Positions 18,866-27,272 of a stretch of DNA of 64,000 bases are shown here, one piece after another; position 1 is the stretch's first letter; each line of letters opens with the position of its first letter. Origin of the DNA: Phycisphaerales bacterium (GTDB lineage Bacteria > Planctomycetota > Phycisphaerae > Phycisphaerales > UBA1924). Below the pieces are notes generated by a model that worked only from the letters and a program-made list of their open reading frames with translations, did no database searches and was not told the origin of the DNA. The position numbers and the translations under genes were made by a program. The stretch lies in contig JADLFW010000040.1 of assembly GCA_020849615.1 (NCBI GenBank), positions 62,001-126,000 on the forward strand. The letters run 5' to 3'.

Positions 18866-19173
18866 TGCCACATGGGGCCTTACAACAAACTGTCCTGCTG
18901 ATCGCGGGAATGCGAGGCAATGGCTGCAGGGAAAGGATCGCCGCCGCACTGCAGGCCGTCCCCGGAGTACGGAGTGTTGATGTGAGTCTCTATCGAGCCC
19001 GAGCCACGATTGTGCACGACCGGAGGTGCGACGTCTCTGAGCTTTTCCGCGCAACACTCAACACCGGCTACAACGCGTCCCTTCCGCCAGGTGCGGAGCA
19101 AGGTCGCGGTAGCTACCCGCAGGAAAGCCGCGAGCCGTCCGAGAGATCGACGCACTCGAGGGGCAGGGCATGA
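18865..19173 (+). CDS. heavy-metal-associated (HMA)-like domain protein, degenerate
   Basis: A 102-residue protein whose first ~70 residues fit the ferredoxin-like HMA fold (TVLLIAGMRGNGCRERIAAAL, GVRSVDVSLYRARATIVHD, LFRATLNTGYNAS). The usual metal motif GMxCxxC has lost its first Cys and reads GMRGNGC, so Cu/Zn binding would be weak or absent. A polar tail follows. It is translationally coupled to the genes on both sides (overlaps of 1 and 4 bases). Confidence 0.65.
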   Translation: MPHGALQQTVLLIAGMRGNGCRERIAAALQAVPGVRSVDVSLYRARATIVHDRRCDVSELFRATLNTGYNASLPPGAEQGRGSYPQESREPSERSTHSRGRA

Positions 19174-19634
19174 ACCAAGTGCATACTGCTCACAGCGTAC
19201 GCGGCGTGATGCTTCCCTTACCGCCGTGCGTCGCGCCCTCTGTCACATTGCGTCAGTTGATTGACGTGTTCCGGCAGGGTTCCGTTTCTCATGCCCTGGT
19301 CGTGAACCGGCACGCCGCCCTTCTCGGGTCAATAGCAGCCCGTGACGTGTTGACCGCTGCTCGCGACTTGCCGGCACAGTGGGCAGGAGAGCGTGAAACC
19401 GTCATGTGCAAGGTCGCTGACGCGTTGTTCTGCGCCGCAGACTTTCTGAAGCCGTGCCCAGTAATCGTGTCGGCCGGCACGCCGCTTGACCAAGCGGCGG
19501 AATTCCTGCGCGAGAGAGGCGGCGATCCCGCCATCGTGGTTGACGCGCACGGGGCTCCCATCGGTCTGGTTACCGAGTTGGAGCTGACAGGCATTTCCCC
19601 AGCGTACCGGCCGGCCGAAGCCGTGCTGGTGTGA
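19170..19634 (+). CDS. CBS-domain protein
   Basis: A 154-residue protein with two CBS motifs: one around LRQLIDVFRQGSVSHALVVN..LLGSIAARDVL, and one around TPLDQAAEFLRERGGDPAIVVDAHGAPIGLVTELEL. Such stand-alone pairs bind adenine nucleotides and sense energy status. The start overlaps the preceding stop as ATGA. Confidence 0.8.
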   Translation: MNQVHTAHSVRGVMLPLPPCVAPSVTLRQLIDVFRQGSVSHALVVNRHAALLGSIAARDVLTAARDLPAQWAGERETVMCKVADALFCAADFLKPCPVIVSAGTPLDQAAEFLRERGGDPAIVVDAHGAPIGLVTELELTGISPAYRPAEAVLV

Positions 19635-19673
19635 TTCACATCCCTCTAGTCCCTAACCCATGGAGATTCGCCA

Positions 19674-20012
19674 ATGAGCACAATGAATACCCGCACCAAG
19701 AAGCCCGCCTCGATGGCACGTCAGCCGGTCAACGGTGCGACCACCACCGCGGAACTCAAGCCCGACGCCATCCGGTGTCGCGCGTACGAGATCTACCTCG
19801 GCCGCAACGGCGGCCCCGGTGATCACGTGTCCGACTGGATTCAGGCGGAGCGTGAGCTCCGGACGAATTGCAACGGGCATGACGGCGACCGAAACGGCGT
19901 CAACGCCATTGCCGGCGGCGCCAAGCCCACTATCGGTGGCGAAACGCGCCTGCACGGGTACGGCGCGGCGCCGGACCGCAGGGCCAAACGAGGTGAACTG
20001 GGACGTCCATGA
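19674..20012 (+). CDS. second DUF2934 protein
   Basis: A 112-residue protein with a DUF2934 core in the middle (IRCRAYEIYLGRNGGPGDHVSDWIQAERELR) flanked by disordered, Gly/Arg-rich ends. It is related in its core to the gene at 18.65 kb, but the rest differs. Function unknown. Confidence 0.7.
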   Translation: MSTMNTRTKKPASMARQPVNGATTTAELKPDAIRCRAYEIYLGRNGGPGDHVSDWIQAERELRTNCNGHDGDRNGVNAIAGGAKPTIGGETRLHGYGAAPDRRAKRGELGRP

Positions 20013-20054
20013 TCCTTCCTTCACGTGCTAGCGCCCCCCTCCCGGAGCATCCAG

Positions 20055-20729
20055 ATGACGATTGCAATCTCGCCACTCACACGGGCGGCGCCTGAACTAC
20101 CCGGTGAGGGGAATGGCCGCCTTCAAGCCGTGCGGCCATTGCCTGCGGGACGGTCCGATGTGGATCTCCCGCGCATTGAGCGGGCGGTGCGCGAGATCCT
20201 GATCGCGATCGGCGAGGACCCGGACCGGGAAGGTCTCCGCAATACGCCAAAGCGTGTGGCGCGGGCCTACGCCGAGCAGACGGCGGGGCTTCGCGCCGAC
20301 CCGCAAAGTCTCCTCCGGACCGTGTTTGTGGCCAAGTACAACCAGGTGGTCCTTGTGCGGAACATCCCCTTCCATTCGATGTGCGAGCACCACCTGATGC
20401 CGTTCAGCGGGCACGCACACGTGGCCTATCTCCCCGATGGGAAGGTGCTGGGCCTGAGCAAGATCGCCCGACTGGTGGACGCGTTCGCGCTGCGGCCACA
20501 GCTACAGGAACGGCTGACCGATCAGATCGCTGACGCGCTCATGGATGGGTTGCAACCGCGTGGTGCCGTGTGCGTCGTCGAGGCCACGCACCAATGCATG
20601 AGTAGCCGGGGGGTCAAGAAAGAGGGCAGCACGATGGTCACGCGCGCGATCCGAGGCGTCTTTCAGGCCGACTCGGCTAGCCGCGGCGAGGTCCTCGCGC
20701 TGATCGCCGGCGCATCGAAGCTGATGTGA
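20055..20729 (+). CDS. folE: GTP cyclohydrolase I
   Basis: Converts GTP to 7,8-dihydroneopterin triphosphate, the first step to folate and tetrahydrobiopterin. Conserved zinc and active-site motifs are visible: [39 protein letters not shown] and the second Cys in [17 protein letters not shown] 20055, preceded by GGAG, gives 224 residues, a normal length. Its position in a stress operon suggests an alternative or back-up copy. Confidence 0.93.
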   Translation: MTIAISPLTRAAPELPGEGNGRLQAVRPLPAGRSDVDLPRIERAVREILIAIGEDPDREGLRNTPKRVARAYAEQTAGLRADPQSLLRTVFVAKYNQVVLVRNIPFHSMCEHHLMPFSGHAHVAYLPDGKVLGLSKIARLVDAFALRPQLQERLTDQIADALMDGLQPRGAVCVVEATHQCMSSRGVKKEGSTMVTRAIRGVFQADSASRGEVLALIAGASKLM

Positions 20730-20751
20730 CAGTCGTACAAGGAGCACAGTG

Positions 20752-21954
20752 ATGCGCGATCATTCCTACCCCTACGTCGTTCTGGGCGCCGGGCTCGCGG
20801 CCGCGTCGGCTGTGGAAGGTATTCGGCTTCACGACTCGAGCGGGTCGATCGTGCTCATCGGCGCAGAGCAGGCGCCGCCCTATGACCGCCCGCCGCTCTC
20901 CAAACAGCTTTGGTCCGGCGCAAAGACGATGGAGGAGATCTTCCTCCACCCGGGCACCTTCTATGCCGAGCAGGGTGTAGAACTGCAACTCGGGACGAGT
21001 ATCTTGGCCCTCGACCCGGCCTCCCACACGCTCAGGGATGCCGACAGCGCGATCTACCGCTACAGGAAGCTGCTCCTTGCCACGGGCGGCACGCCGCGCC
21101 GCTTGAGCATTCCAGGAGGCGACCTGGATGGTGTGTCCTACTTCCGAATGGTGCAAGACTACAAGTACCTGCGACGGGCAGCGGACGCAGCGCAGTCCGC
21201 GCTCGTCGTCGGCGGGGGCTTCATCGGGTCGGAGATCGCAGCCGCCCTTTCCCAGCGGGGGCTGCGCGTGACCATGGTCTTTCCGGGGCAGCATTTGGGA
21301 TCGCGCGTCTTCCCCGAATCGCTCGGGCGGGCTATCACAGCGGAATACCGCGCCAAAGGCGTCGAGGTTGTCGCGGGCGACAGGCCGCTCGCGATCGCAC
21401 GCCACAAAGAGGCGTACCGCACGACCACCCAAGGGGGCCGCGACATCGTTTCGGACCTGGTCGTTGTCGGCATAGGCATTGAGCCAAACATCCAGCTGGC
21501 CCAGGCCGCGGGATTAAGAACCGGCAACGGTGTTGTGGTGGACCAGTTCCTGCGCACCTCTGATCCGGACATCTACGCAGCTGGCGACGTGGCGTACTTT
21601 CCAGACCCGGTCCTGGGGCCCAGGCGTGTCGAACATTGGGACAACGCCTTGAGCCAGGGAAAGCACGCGGGTGCGAACATGGCCGGTGCCGGTACGCCCT
21701 TCGGGTACATCCCATTCTTCTTCTCCGATCTCTTTGAGTTTGGGTACGAGGCGGTTGGAGATACTGACGCTCGGCTGGAGACATTCGCCGACTGGCAGGA
21801 GGAGAACAAGACCGGCGTGGTCTACTACCTACGGGACGGGCTCGTGCGCGGCGCGATGATGTGCAACCTGTTCGAGCGGGTCGATGCGGCCCGTGCGCTC
21901 ATCCAGCGGGGCGAGCGGGTCAAGCCGAACGACCTACGCGGTGCGATCCGGTGA
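20752..21954 (+). CDS. NAD(P)H-dependent FAD oxidoreductase, ferredoxin-reductase type
   Basis: A 400-residue flavoprotein. It has an N-terminal FAD site (VLGAGLAAASAVEGI), an active-site neighbourhood YDRPPLSKQLW, a second Rossmann motif for NAD(P)H (ALVVGGGFIGSEIAAAL), and the FAD-closing DIYAAGDVAYF. This is the architecture of rubredoxin/ferredoxin reductases and AIF-like enzymes. The electron acceptor is not evident. AAGGAG lies about eight bases before ATG 20752. Confidence 0.87.
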   Translation: MRDHSYPYVVLGAGLAAASAVEGIRLHDSSGSIVLIGAEQAPPYDRPPLSKQLWSGAKTMEEIFLHPGTFYAEQGVELQLGTSILALDPASHTLRDADSAIYRYRKLLLATGGTPRRLSIPGGDLDGVSYFRMVQDYKYLRRAADAAQSALVVGGGFIGSEIAAALSQRGLRVTMVFPGQHLGSRVFPESLGRAITAEYRAKGVEVVAGDRPLAIARHKEAYRTTTQGGRDIVSDLVVVGIGIEPNIQLAQAAGLRTGNGVVVDQFLRTSDPDIYAAGDVAYFPDPVLGPRRVEHWDNALSQGKHAGANMAGAGTPFGYIPFFFSDLFEFGYEAVGDTDARLETFADWQEENKTGVVYYLRDGLVRGAMMCNLFERVDAARALIQRGERVKPNDLRGAIR

Positions 21955-21996
21955 GAACTGCGACCGCCAAGTGCGGGCAACCGACGGGAGCCGACA

Positions 21997-23073
21997 ATGT
22001 CTATGGCATCCTTGATCGCGACGGGCACCAAGGTCTGGCTGGACGGCGTGGCGCCAGGCGACGTGGAACGCGTCAGGGCATGGGGAGTGAGCGGCGCCAC
22101 CTCAAATCCGACGATTGTCGCCCAGATCATCGAGAAGGGATCGCTGGACGGTCGCATCCTGCAACTCATCAGGGAAGGAGGCTCCGATGACCAGATTGCG
22201 TGGTCTCTGGACGATGAGCTGGTCACCCGGGCTCAGGAGGCCTTCCTCCCGGTGTGGGAACGCACCGAGGGCGACGATGGGTTCGTGAGTTTCGAGCTGG
22301 ACCCGCTGATCGAAGAGCCGAGCCGCCTCAGCCACGCGGAGCGGGTGCAGCAGTACATCGATCTCGGCAATCGGTGGTCGGCGGGGCAAAGAAACCGGAT
22401 GATCAAGGTGCCAGCCACCCAAGCCGGGATCGATGCCCTTGAGACGCTCGCAGCCGCAGGCGTGACGATCAACGTCACCTTGATGTTCACGCAGCGCCAG
22501 TACCGCCTCGCCAGGGATGCGATCTGGCGTGGAGCACAGCGCCGCGACAACGGTCTGGACGGCTTCAAGAGCGTCTACAGCATCTTTGTGTCTCGCGTGG
22601 ACGCCTATACCGCTGCCAATGTCCCCGCACTGAGCAGAGCCGCGCAGGGGACGGTCGGCCTTGTCAACGCCAAGCGTACCTGGCGTGACAACGAGGACTT
22701 CTGGAAGGACAAGGGCCTGCGGTTGCGACAGGAGATTGTCTTCGCCAGTACCGGAGTCAAGAACGCTTCCGACCCGCCGGACAAGTACGTGAGGGAGTGT
22801 GCGGGTGGCGGCATTGAGACCAACCCTCTGGCAACAAACGAGGCCGTTGAAGCGTCCACGCGGCCCTACACGAGGGAGGTAGACCGGATGCCGGTGGCCC
22901 CGGTCCTTGCAGAGATCGATGACAAGGTCAACATGATGGCGTTAGAGAACCACCTCATGGCCGAGGGCACCCGGAAGTTCGCTGATGCGCAGCGTCGGAC
23001 GCACTCGCTCATCGCGCAGAAGCGACTCCACACGCCGGGCACCGAGTATCACCCGTCATCTGCCGAGCAATAA
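21997..23073 (+). CDS. tal: transaldolase
   Basis: A pentose-phosphate-pathway enzyme of 358 residues. The Schiff-base Lys is in NRMIKVPATQAGIDAL, preceded by the typical SGATSNPTIVAQII near the N-terminus and followed by INVTLMFTQRQYRLARDAI. The length fits the longer bacterial transaldolases. It belongs to the plus-strand run with folE and the flavoprotein, which suggests NADPH or pentose supply under stress. Confidence 0.9.
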   Translation: MSMASLIATGTKVWLDGVAPGDVERVRAWGVSGATSNPTIVAQIIEKGSLDGRILQLIREGGSDDQIAWSLDDELVTRAQEAFLPVWERTEGDDGFVSFELDPLIEEPSRLSHAERVQQYIDLGNRWSAGQRNRMIKVPATQAGIDALETLAAAGVTINVTLMFTQRQYRLARDAIWRGAQRRDNGLDGFKSVYSIFVSRVDAYTAANVPALSRAAQGTVGLVNAKRTWRDNEDFWKDKGLRLRQEIVFASTGVKNASDPPDKYVRECAGGGIETNPLATNEAVEASTRPYTREVDRMPVAPVLAEIDDKVNMMALENHLMAEGTRKFADAQRRTHSLIAQKRLHTPGTEYHPSSAEQ

Positions 23074-23097
23074 GCGGATCAACAAGGAGGCTTCATC

Positions 23098-23472
23098 ATG
23101 CCGGAGCACAATCAGATGTACCCGCCGGCAACCAGAGAGGTTGCCGAGCAACGACGGGCCCTGGCGCCAAAGCCAGCCGAGGCCTTCAAGGCGTTCAGCC
23201 AGAGCGTCTTCGCCGACGGGGCGCTCCCAGGTAAGACCAAACACCTCATCGCCGTGGCGGTCGCCCACGTCACGCAGTGCCCGTACTGCATCCGGGGACA
23301 CACCAAGGCCGCGTTGGGCCAGGGGGCCACGGGCCAGGAGATCATGGAAGCCATCTGGGTCGCCTCGGAGATGCGTGCGGGCGCTGCCTACGCACACGCG
23401 GCTCTGGCGCTGGACACGATCGCGCATCACGATCGGCGTGAGAGCGCAGCGCCGACAGGAGGCAAGGATTGA
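23098..23472 (+). CDS. AhpD/carboxymuconolactone-decarboxylase-like protein
   Basis: A 124-residue all-helical protein with the AhpD-type redox motif CPYCIRGHTKAAL (CxxC followed by His). Small proteins of this type act as disulfide reductases or peroxidase partners. AAGGAGG precedes the ATG. It is part of the long stress operon. Confidence 0.85.
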   Translation: MPEHNQMYPPATREVAEQRRALAPKPAEAFKAFSQSVFADGALPGKTKHLIAVAVAHVTQCPYCIRGHTKAALGQGATGQEIMEAIWVASEMRAGAAYAHAALALDTIAHHDRRESAAPTGGKD

Positions 23473-23492
23473 GCACCAAGCAGAACGGAGGC

Positions 23493-24140
23493 ATGAACAT
23501 GCAACACGAGTGTGACACGCATCCGACACATCAACCAAGAAGGCGAATCTTCGTGAGGCATTGCATGACCGCGGCACTCCTGCTGTGGGCAGCGGGCTGC
23601 GCGAGTACGCGGGAGGCGGGCCGTCAAGAGCATGATCACCCGGCGTCTCACCCGCCCAGCCCACCGACGCACTCCGGCCTGGTGGTGCCGCAGGCGATCA
23701 AGGTCGAACACACGCACTTGCACCACCAGTTGGAGGCAGCAATTGCGTCGGGGGGAAAGACCGGCCTGCGAGCGAACGAGGTCGCCGCGATCCTGCACCG
23801 GCACTTCGAGGCGGAGGAGGCCTACGCCATGCCACCGCTGGGTTTGCTGGAGCCGCTGGCCCGCAACGAGCCCTTGGAGGATGCGCAGGTGGCAGAAGCG
23901 ATTCGGATGGCCGATCATCTTCGACGCGGATACAACAACATGCTCGGGGAACACGAAGTGCTCACCGACGCGCTGCACAAACTGGCGTCAGCGGCCAACG
24001 AGGAAGGCAAGCCCAATCATGCCGCCTTCGCAGACGCCCTGATCATGCATGCGCAGCATGAGGAGCAGGTTCTGTATCCCGCAACGCTTGTGCTCGGCGA
24101 GTACCTCAAACTCCAGCAGGCTGCCCGCCGCTCAAAGTGA
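23493..24140 (+). CDS. hemerythrin-like HHE-domain lipoprotein
   Basis: An exported lipoprotein (lipobox LLLWAAGC about 45 residues in) with a His-rich linker and a C-terminal HHE domain. Candidate iron ligands are in KVEHTHLHHQLE, HRHFEAEEAY, GEHEVLTDAL and MHAQHEEQVLYPA. This suggests a non-haem di-iron centre binding O2 or NO in the periplasm. GGAGG supports ATG 23493 or 23499. Confidence 0.78.
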   Translation: MNMQHECDTHPTHQPRRRIFVRHCMTAALLLWAAGCASTREAGRQEHDHPASHPPSPPTHSGLVVPQAIKVEHTHLHHQLEAAIASGGKTGLRANEVAAILHRHFEAEEAYAMPPLGLLEPLARNEPLEDAQVAEAIRMADHLRRGYNNMLGEHEVLTDALHKLASAANEEGKPNHAAFADALIMHAQHEEQVLYPATLVLGEYLKLQQAARRSK

Positions 24141-24160
24141 TCACCGGAGGCGACCCAGTC

Positions 24161-24511
24161 ATGATCCAGTTGAAACGTGCGTACGACAAGCCTTCCCGCA
24201 AGGACGGCTCGCGGATCCTCGTGGAGCGTCTCTGGCCGCGCGGAGTGACGAAGGAGGGGGCGGCGCTGGACTTGTGGCTGAAGGACGTTGCACCCAGTCC
24301 GGCGCTCCGCAAGTGGTTCGCTCACGATCCGGACAAATGGGAGCGGTTTGTAGAGCGATACTGGAAAGAACTGCAGGGCCGCGGGGAGGCCGTGGCACTG
24401 CTCCGTGGCTGGATCCGGAAGGGCCCGGTCACCTTCGTGTATGCCGCGCGCGATGAGGAGCACAACGGCGCTGTGGCATTGAGGGCGTTTCTCGAACAAC
24501 GGAAGGGCTGA
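24161..24511 (+). CDS. DUF488 (YeaO-like) protein
   Basis: A 116-residue protein with YeaO-type DUF488 motifs RAYDKPSRKDGSRILVERLWPRG, WLKDVAPSPALRKWF, HDPDKWERFVERYWKEL and TFVYAARDEEHNGAVAL. It is a different branch from the DUF488 protein at 14.5 kb. Function unknown. It is the last gene of the plus-strand run and converges, one base apart, on the desaturase-like gene. Confidence 0.82.
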   Translation: MIQLKRAYDKPSRKDGSRILVERLWPRGVTKEGAALDLWLKDVAPSPALRKWFAHDPDKWERFVERYWKELQGRGEAVALLRGWIRKGPVTFVYAARDEEHNGAVALRAFLEQRKG

Positions 24512-24512
24512 A

Positions 24513-25421
24513 TCACTCCCGGCCCGTGTAGGAATACTCGCATTGTGATGGACATGCACCGCGCCGTTCCACCGAACGTGCATGTGGCGCGTTAGCGTCC
24601 ATACCAAGTCGAGGGTCCCGCCCCGGCTCACTCTTGATCGGAAGAAGTGGCGTCGCCAAACACCCCAGCAACGTGGCGCGATCAGCGTCGGCGTACCCCT
24701 CCAGGCGGAACCGGATCCCGGCCGGGTCGCCGCAGAGCCTGAACGTGCCGAAGACCCGGTCCCAGAGTGAAAAAAGGGGCGAGTAGTTCGAGTTGGTCTC
24801 GGCGATCCAGCGTGAATGGTGAACCCAGTGCATCCGTGGTGTGACGATCAGCCAGCTCAGGACACGATCAACACGTCCAGGCAGGCGGATGTTGCCGTGG
24901 TGAAAGATCGAGAGCGGTATCAGCAACAACTCGTAGAACAGAACGTGCTCGACTCGCAGACCCAGTACGCCCACGACCGCAAGCGTCACAAACGACCCGA
25001 ACATCACGTCGCCGAAGTGAAATCGGAACGCGGTGGTGGAGTCTACGGCGTCGTCGTGATGGTGCACCGCGTGGAATCGCCAAAGCAACGGCCACTGGTG
25101 CGAGGCCACGTGCCACGCGTATCCAGCCAGGTCCAGCAGGACGATGCCCATGACCCACTCCACCCGCGGGGGCAGCGGAACCATCCGCAGAAGGCCCGCG
25201 TCGAAGCGCATGGTCGTCGTCGCCACCATGACCAGTGCCGCTGGGAAGAACAGCGCTCGGGCGCCTCCGTTGATGAGCCCGAGCACCACGTTCCGCATCC
25301 CGTGTGCCCGTCTGCAACGGCCGTGCGCGAAGACCGGATACAGACCCTCCGCCAGCCAGAGCACCGCCAGGGCCGCGGCGGCCGCCAATGCGGAGAGGTG
25401 CATGGCAATCCAGTTTGTCAT
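24513..25421 (-). CDS. fatty-acid hydroxylase / sterol-desaturase family membrane protein
   Basis: An integral membrane di-iron enzyme of the fatty-acid hydroxylase superfamily, 302 residues. The His clusters HVASH, HAVHHH, FHHGN and HWVHHSRW are in the expected order. It may hydroxylate or desaturate a lipid; the substrate is unknown. ATG 25421 is chosen since the membrane region begins right after it. An island motif copy lies about 90 bp upstream, in the interval shared with the divergent globin gene. Confidence 0.85.
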   Translation of the reverse strand: MTNWIAMHLSALAAAAALAVLWLAEGLYPVFAHGRCRRAHGMRNVVLGLINGGARALFFPAALVMVATTTMRFDAGLLRMVPLPPRVEWVMGIVLLDLAGYAWHVASHQWPLLWRFHAVHHHDDAVDSTTAFRFHFGDVMFGSFVTLAVVGVLGLRVEHVLFYELLLIPLSIFHHGNIRLPGRVDRVLSWLIVTPRMHWVHHSRWIAETNSNYSPLFSLWDRVFGTFRLCGDPAGIRFRLEGYADADRATLLGCLATPLLPIKSEPGRDPRLGMDANAPHARSVERRGACPSQCEYSYTGRE

Positions 25422-25510
25422 AGGCTGGGAACCTGGCCCGGTAACGCGGCTCCGGAACGGCGCCGACGCCGACAACGGGAGGATTGCCGGCGCATCAGCC
25501 TGCTGCGCGG

Positions 25511-25528
25511 CGGAGACTTCCCCAATCT
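25511..25528 (-). promoter_or_regulatory. island motif copy 5
   Basis: CGGAGACTTCCCCAATCT on the plus strand, 89 bp upstream of the minus-strand desaturase-like gene and about 170 bp upstream of the divergent globin gene. Confidence 0.5.
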
Positions 25529-25696
25529 CTTTGGAGCTCGACATGCGGGCGGCCAGGCTCGTTGAGCAGGACGGTGGGCCGAATACCATTCCGTTGATGG
25601 CGAGGCAGTCGCGGCGTGTGACTACAAGCACACGAGTGCCGAGGCCAATGAGCACGTGGCTCTGCCGATACCCCGATCCGCTTCAAGTGGTGCCCA

Positions 25697-26125
25697 ATGA
25701 TTCAGCCCCCTCGATCATTTCAGGAACTCCCGCTCGCCAGCCAACCGGCTGACGCCGAGCCGCCGCATCAGGCTCGGGAAGCCGAGATCGCCCGGTTGGT
25801 CGAACACTTCTACGCGCTTGGCCGCGAGGATCCAGTGCTCGGACCCGTCTTCGAGAGCAGGGTGTCGGACTGGACCAAGCACCTGGAAGCGATGAGAGAC
25901 TTCTGGAGTTCGGCGATCTACCGCACCGGTCGGTACCACGGACGCCCTCTCGAGGTCCATAGGCGCATCGCGGACATCCGCGTCGAGCACTTTGCGAGGT
26001 GGCTCCAGCTGTGGGAACTGGCCGTCGGAGAAACCGTGCGTTCCGAAGCACGAATGCCTCTGATCGCTATGGCCCGCCGGATGGCGGACACGATGGCGCC
26101 GAAGATGTTTGGGCCATTACGCTGA
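25697..26125 (+). CDS. group III-like truncated haemoglobin
   Basis: A 142-residue protein with truncated-globin features: LVEHFYALGREDPVLGPVFESRV, WTKHLEAMRDFWSSAI, the proximal His in GRPLEVHRRI, and FARWLQLWELAV. Group III truncated globins bind O2 or other small ligands in low-oxygen bacteria. The N-terminal ~25 residues are extra. Its stop overlaps the start of the DNA-glycosylase-like gene by one base, so the two are co-translated. Confidence 0.85.
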   Translation: MIQPPRSFQELPLASQPADAEPPHQAREAEIARLVEHFYALGREDPVLGPVFESRVSDWTKHLEAMRDFWSSAIYRTGRYHGRPLEVHRRIADIRVEHFARWLQLWELAVGETVRSEARMPLIAMARRMADTMAPKMFGPLR

Positions 26126-26727
26126 TGATGCGCCAACGTGCCACCTCATTGCCGCTCCTGCGCGAGGTCCGGCGCTGCCGCGTGTGCGAGCAAGATCTGC
26201 CCAACGAGCCCAGGCCGTTGGTAGCCGCATCGGCTATGTCGCGCATGCTCATCATCGGGCAGGCCCCGGGTCGGATCGCGCACGAGACCGGCGTGCCGTG
26301 GAACGACAAGAGCGGCGAGCGCCTCCGAGAGTGGCTTGGCGTGACCGTTGCTCAGTTCTACGACGAGTCCCTCTTTGCTATCGTGCCGATGGGGTTGTGC
26401 TACCCTGGCCGGGGCCACGGAGGCGACAATCCTCCGCGCCCGGAGTGCGCGACGATCTGGCATCCCAGGATCCTGCCCAAGCTCACGCGGATCGAGTTGA
26501 CGATCTACATCGGCCGCTACGCCTACGAACGGTCCCTCCAAGACAAGGCCGAGAACTTGACCGAGGGTGTGCGAGCGGCTCGTAGGCTGCTACCCGAGAG
26601 TATCCTGCTCCCTCACCCTTCCCCACGGAACCGGCTTTGGATCAGGCGCAACCCGTGGTTTGAGGAAGAAGTTGTGCCTGCGTTGCGCAAGCGAGTGGGA
26701 GCTGTCATCGGATCGGGTCACATCTGA
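26125..26727 (+). CDS. uracil-DNA-glycosylase superfamily protein
   Basis: A 200-residue protein with UDG-fold motifs: GQAPGRIAHETGVPWNDKSG as motif A, the YPGRGHGGDNPPRPECA loop, and LLPHPSPRNRLW as the C-terminal HPS motif. A short CRVCEQDLP sits at the N-terminus. Family members remove damaged or deaminated bases; activity is inferred. It is translationally coupled to the globin gene, perhaps reflecting repair of NO- or oxygen-induced base damage. Confidence 0.82.
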   Translation: MMRQRATSLPLLREVRRCRVCEQDLPNEPRPLVAASAMSRMLIIGQAPGRIAHETGVPWNDKSGERLREWLGVTVAQFYDESLFAIVPMGLCYPGRGHGGDNPPRPECATIWHPRILPKLTRIELTIYIGRYAYERSLQDKAENLTEGVRAARRLLPESILLPHPSPRNRLWIRRNPWFEEEVVPALRKRVGAVIGSGHI

Positions 26728-26753
26728 CCCGGGACCGCTCACGTCACGCGACG

Positions 26754-27137
26754 TCAACGATCGTGGTGCCCTTCACGCTCGAGCTGATACTCGATGCTAT
26801 CGAAAACAGCTCGGCGCTCGCCTTCGTGGGTGTGCCACGCGATGCGTTCTCCGACGTATCGGCCAAACAGCGCCGCTGCAAACGGCGCAGTGATACTTCC
26901 GCCCAACGGCCGCCGTTCGGCATCGAACGGATAGACAAGGTCGTAGGTGTCGACCTGCCCGGTGTCGAGATCGCGAACGCAGACCAAAGAGTTCATCGTC
27001 ACAAGATTCGGAGGGATCATCTCGGGCGGAAGCGGCGTCGCCACGGCGAGCAAACGAAAGACTTCGCTCGCGTGGTCCGTCATGGGGATTGAGAAGGGCA
27101 TCTCGTCGTACAGCCGGTCGCGATCCAGCCTGTTCAC
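26754..27137 (-). CDS. Rnk/GreA C-terminal-like regulator 1
   Basis: About 127 residues with a coiled N-terminal part (DRDRLYDEM) and the GreA/B C-terminal-like FKBP-fold domain (PPNLVTMNSLVCVRDLDTGQVDTYDLVYP and ITAPFAAALFGRYVGERIAW). This is the layout of Rnk, which binds RNA polymerase and affects nucleoside-diphosphate kinase levels. GTG 27137 is the likely start. Three related genes lie within 2.4 kb. Confidence 0.72.
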   Translation of the reverse strand: MNRLDRDRLYDEMPFSIPMTDHASEVFRLLAVATPLPPEMIPPNLVTMNSLVCVRDLDTGQVDTYDLVYPFDAERRPLGGSITAPFAAALFGRYVGERIAWHTHEGERRAVFDSIEYQLEREGHHDR

Positions 27138-27272
27138 GATGCGTCCCTGGCTCCAGGCGCCACCGCGCAAACAGGGCCACTCACAGCTCCGGTGCGCGCG
27201 GCCCCGCCGGGGCCTTGTACGTGCGGACCGAACGTGTACCGGTGTGCTAGCTCTCATATCTGGTCAGCTCCT

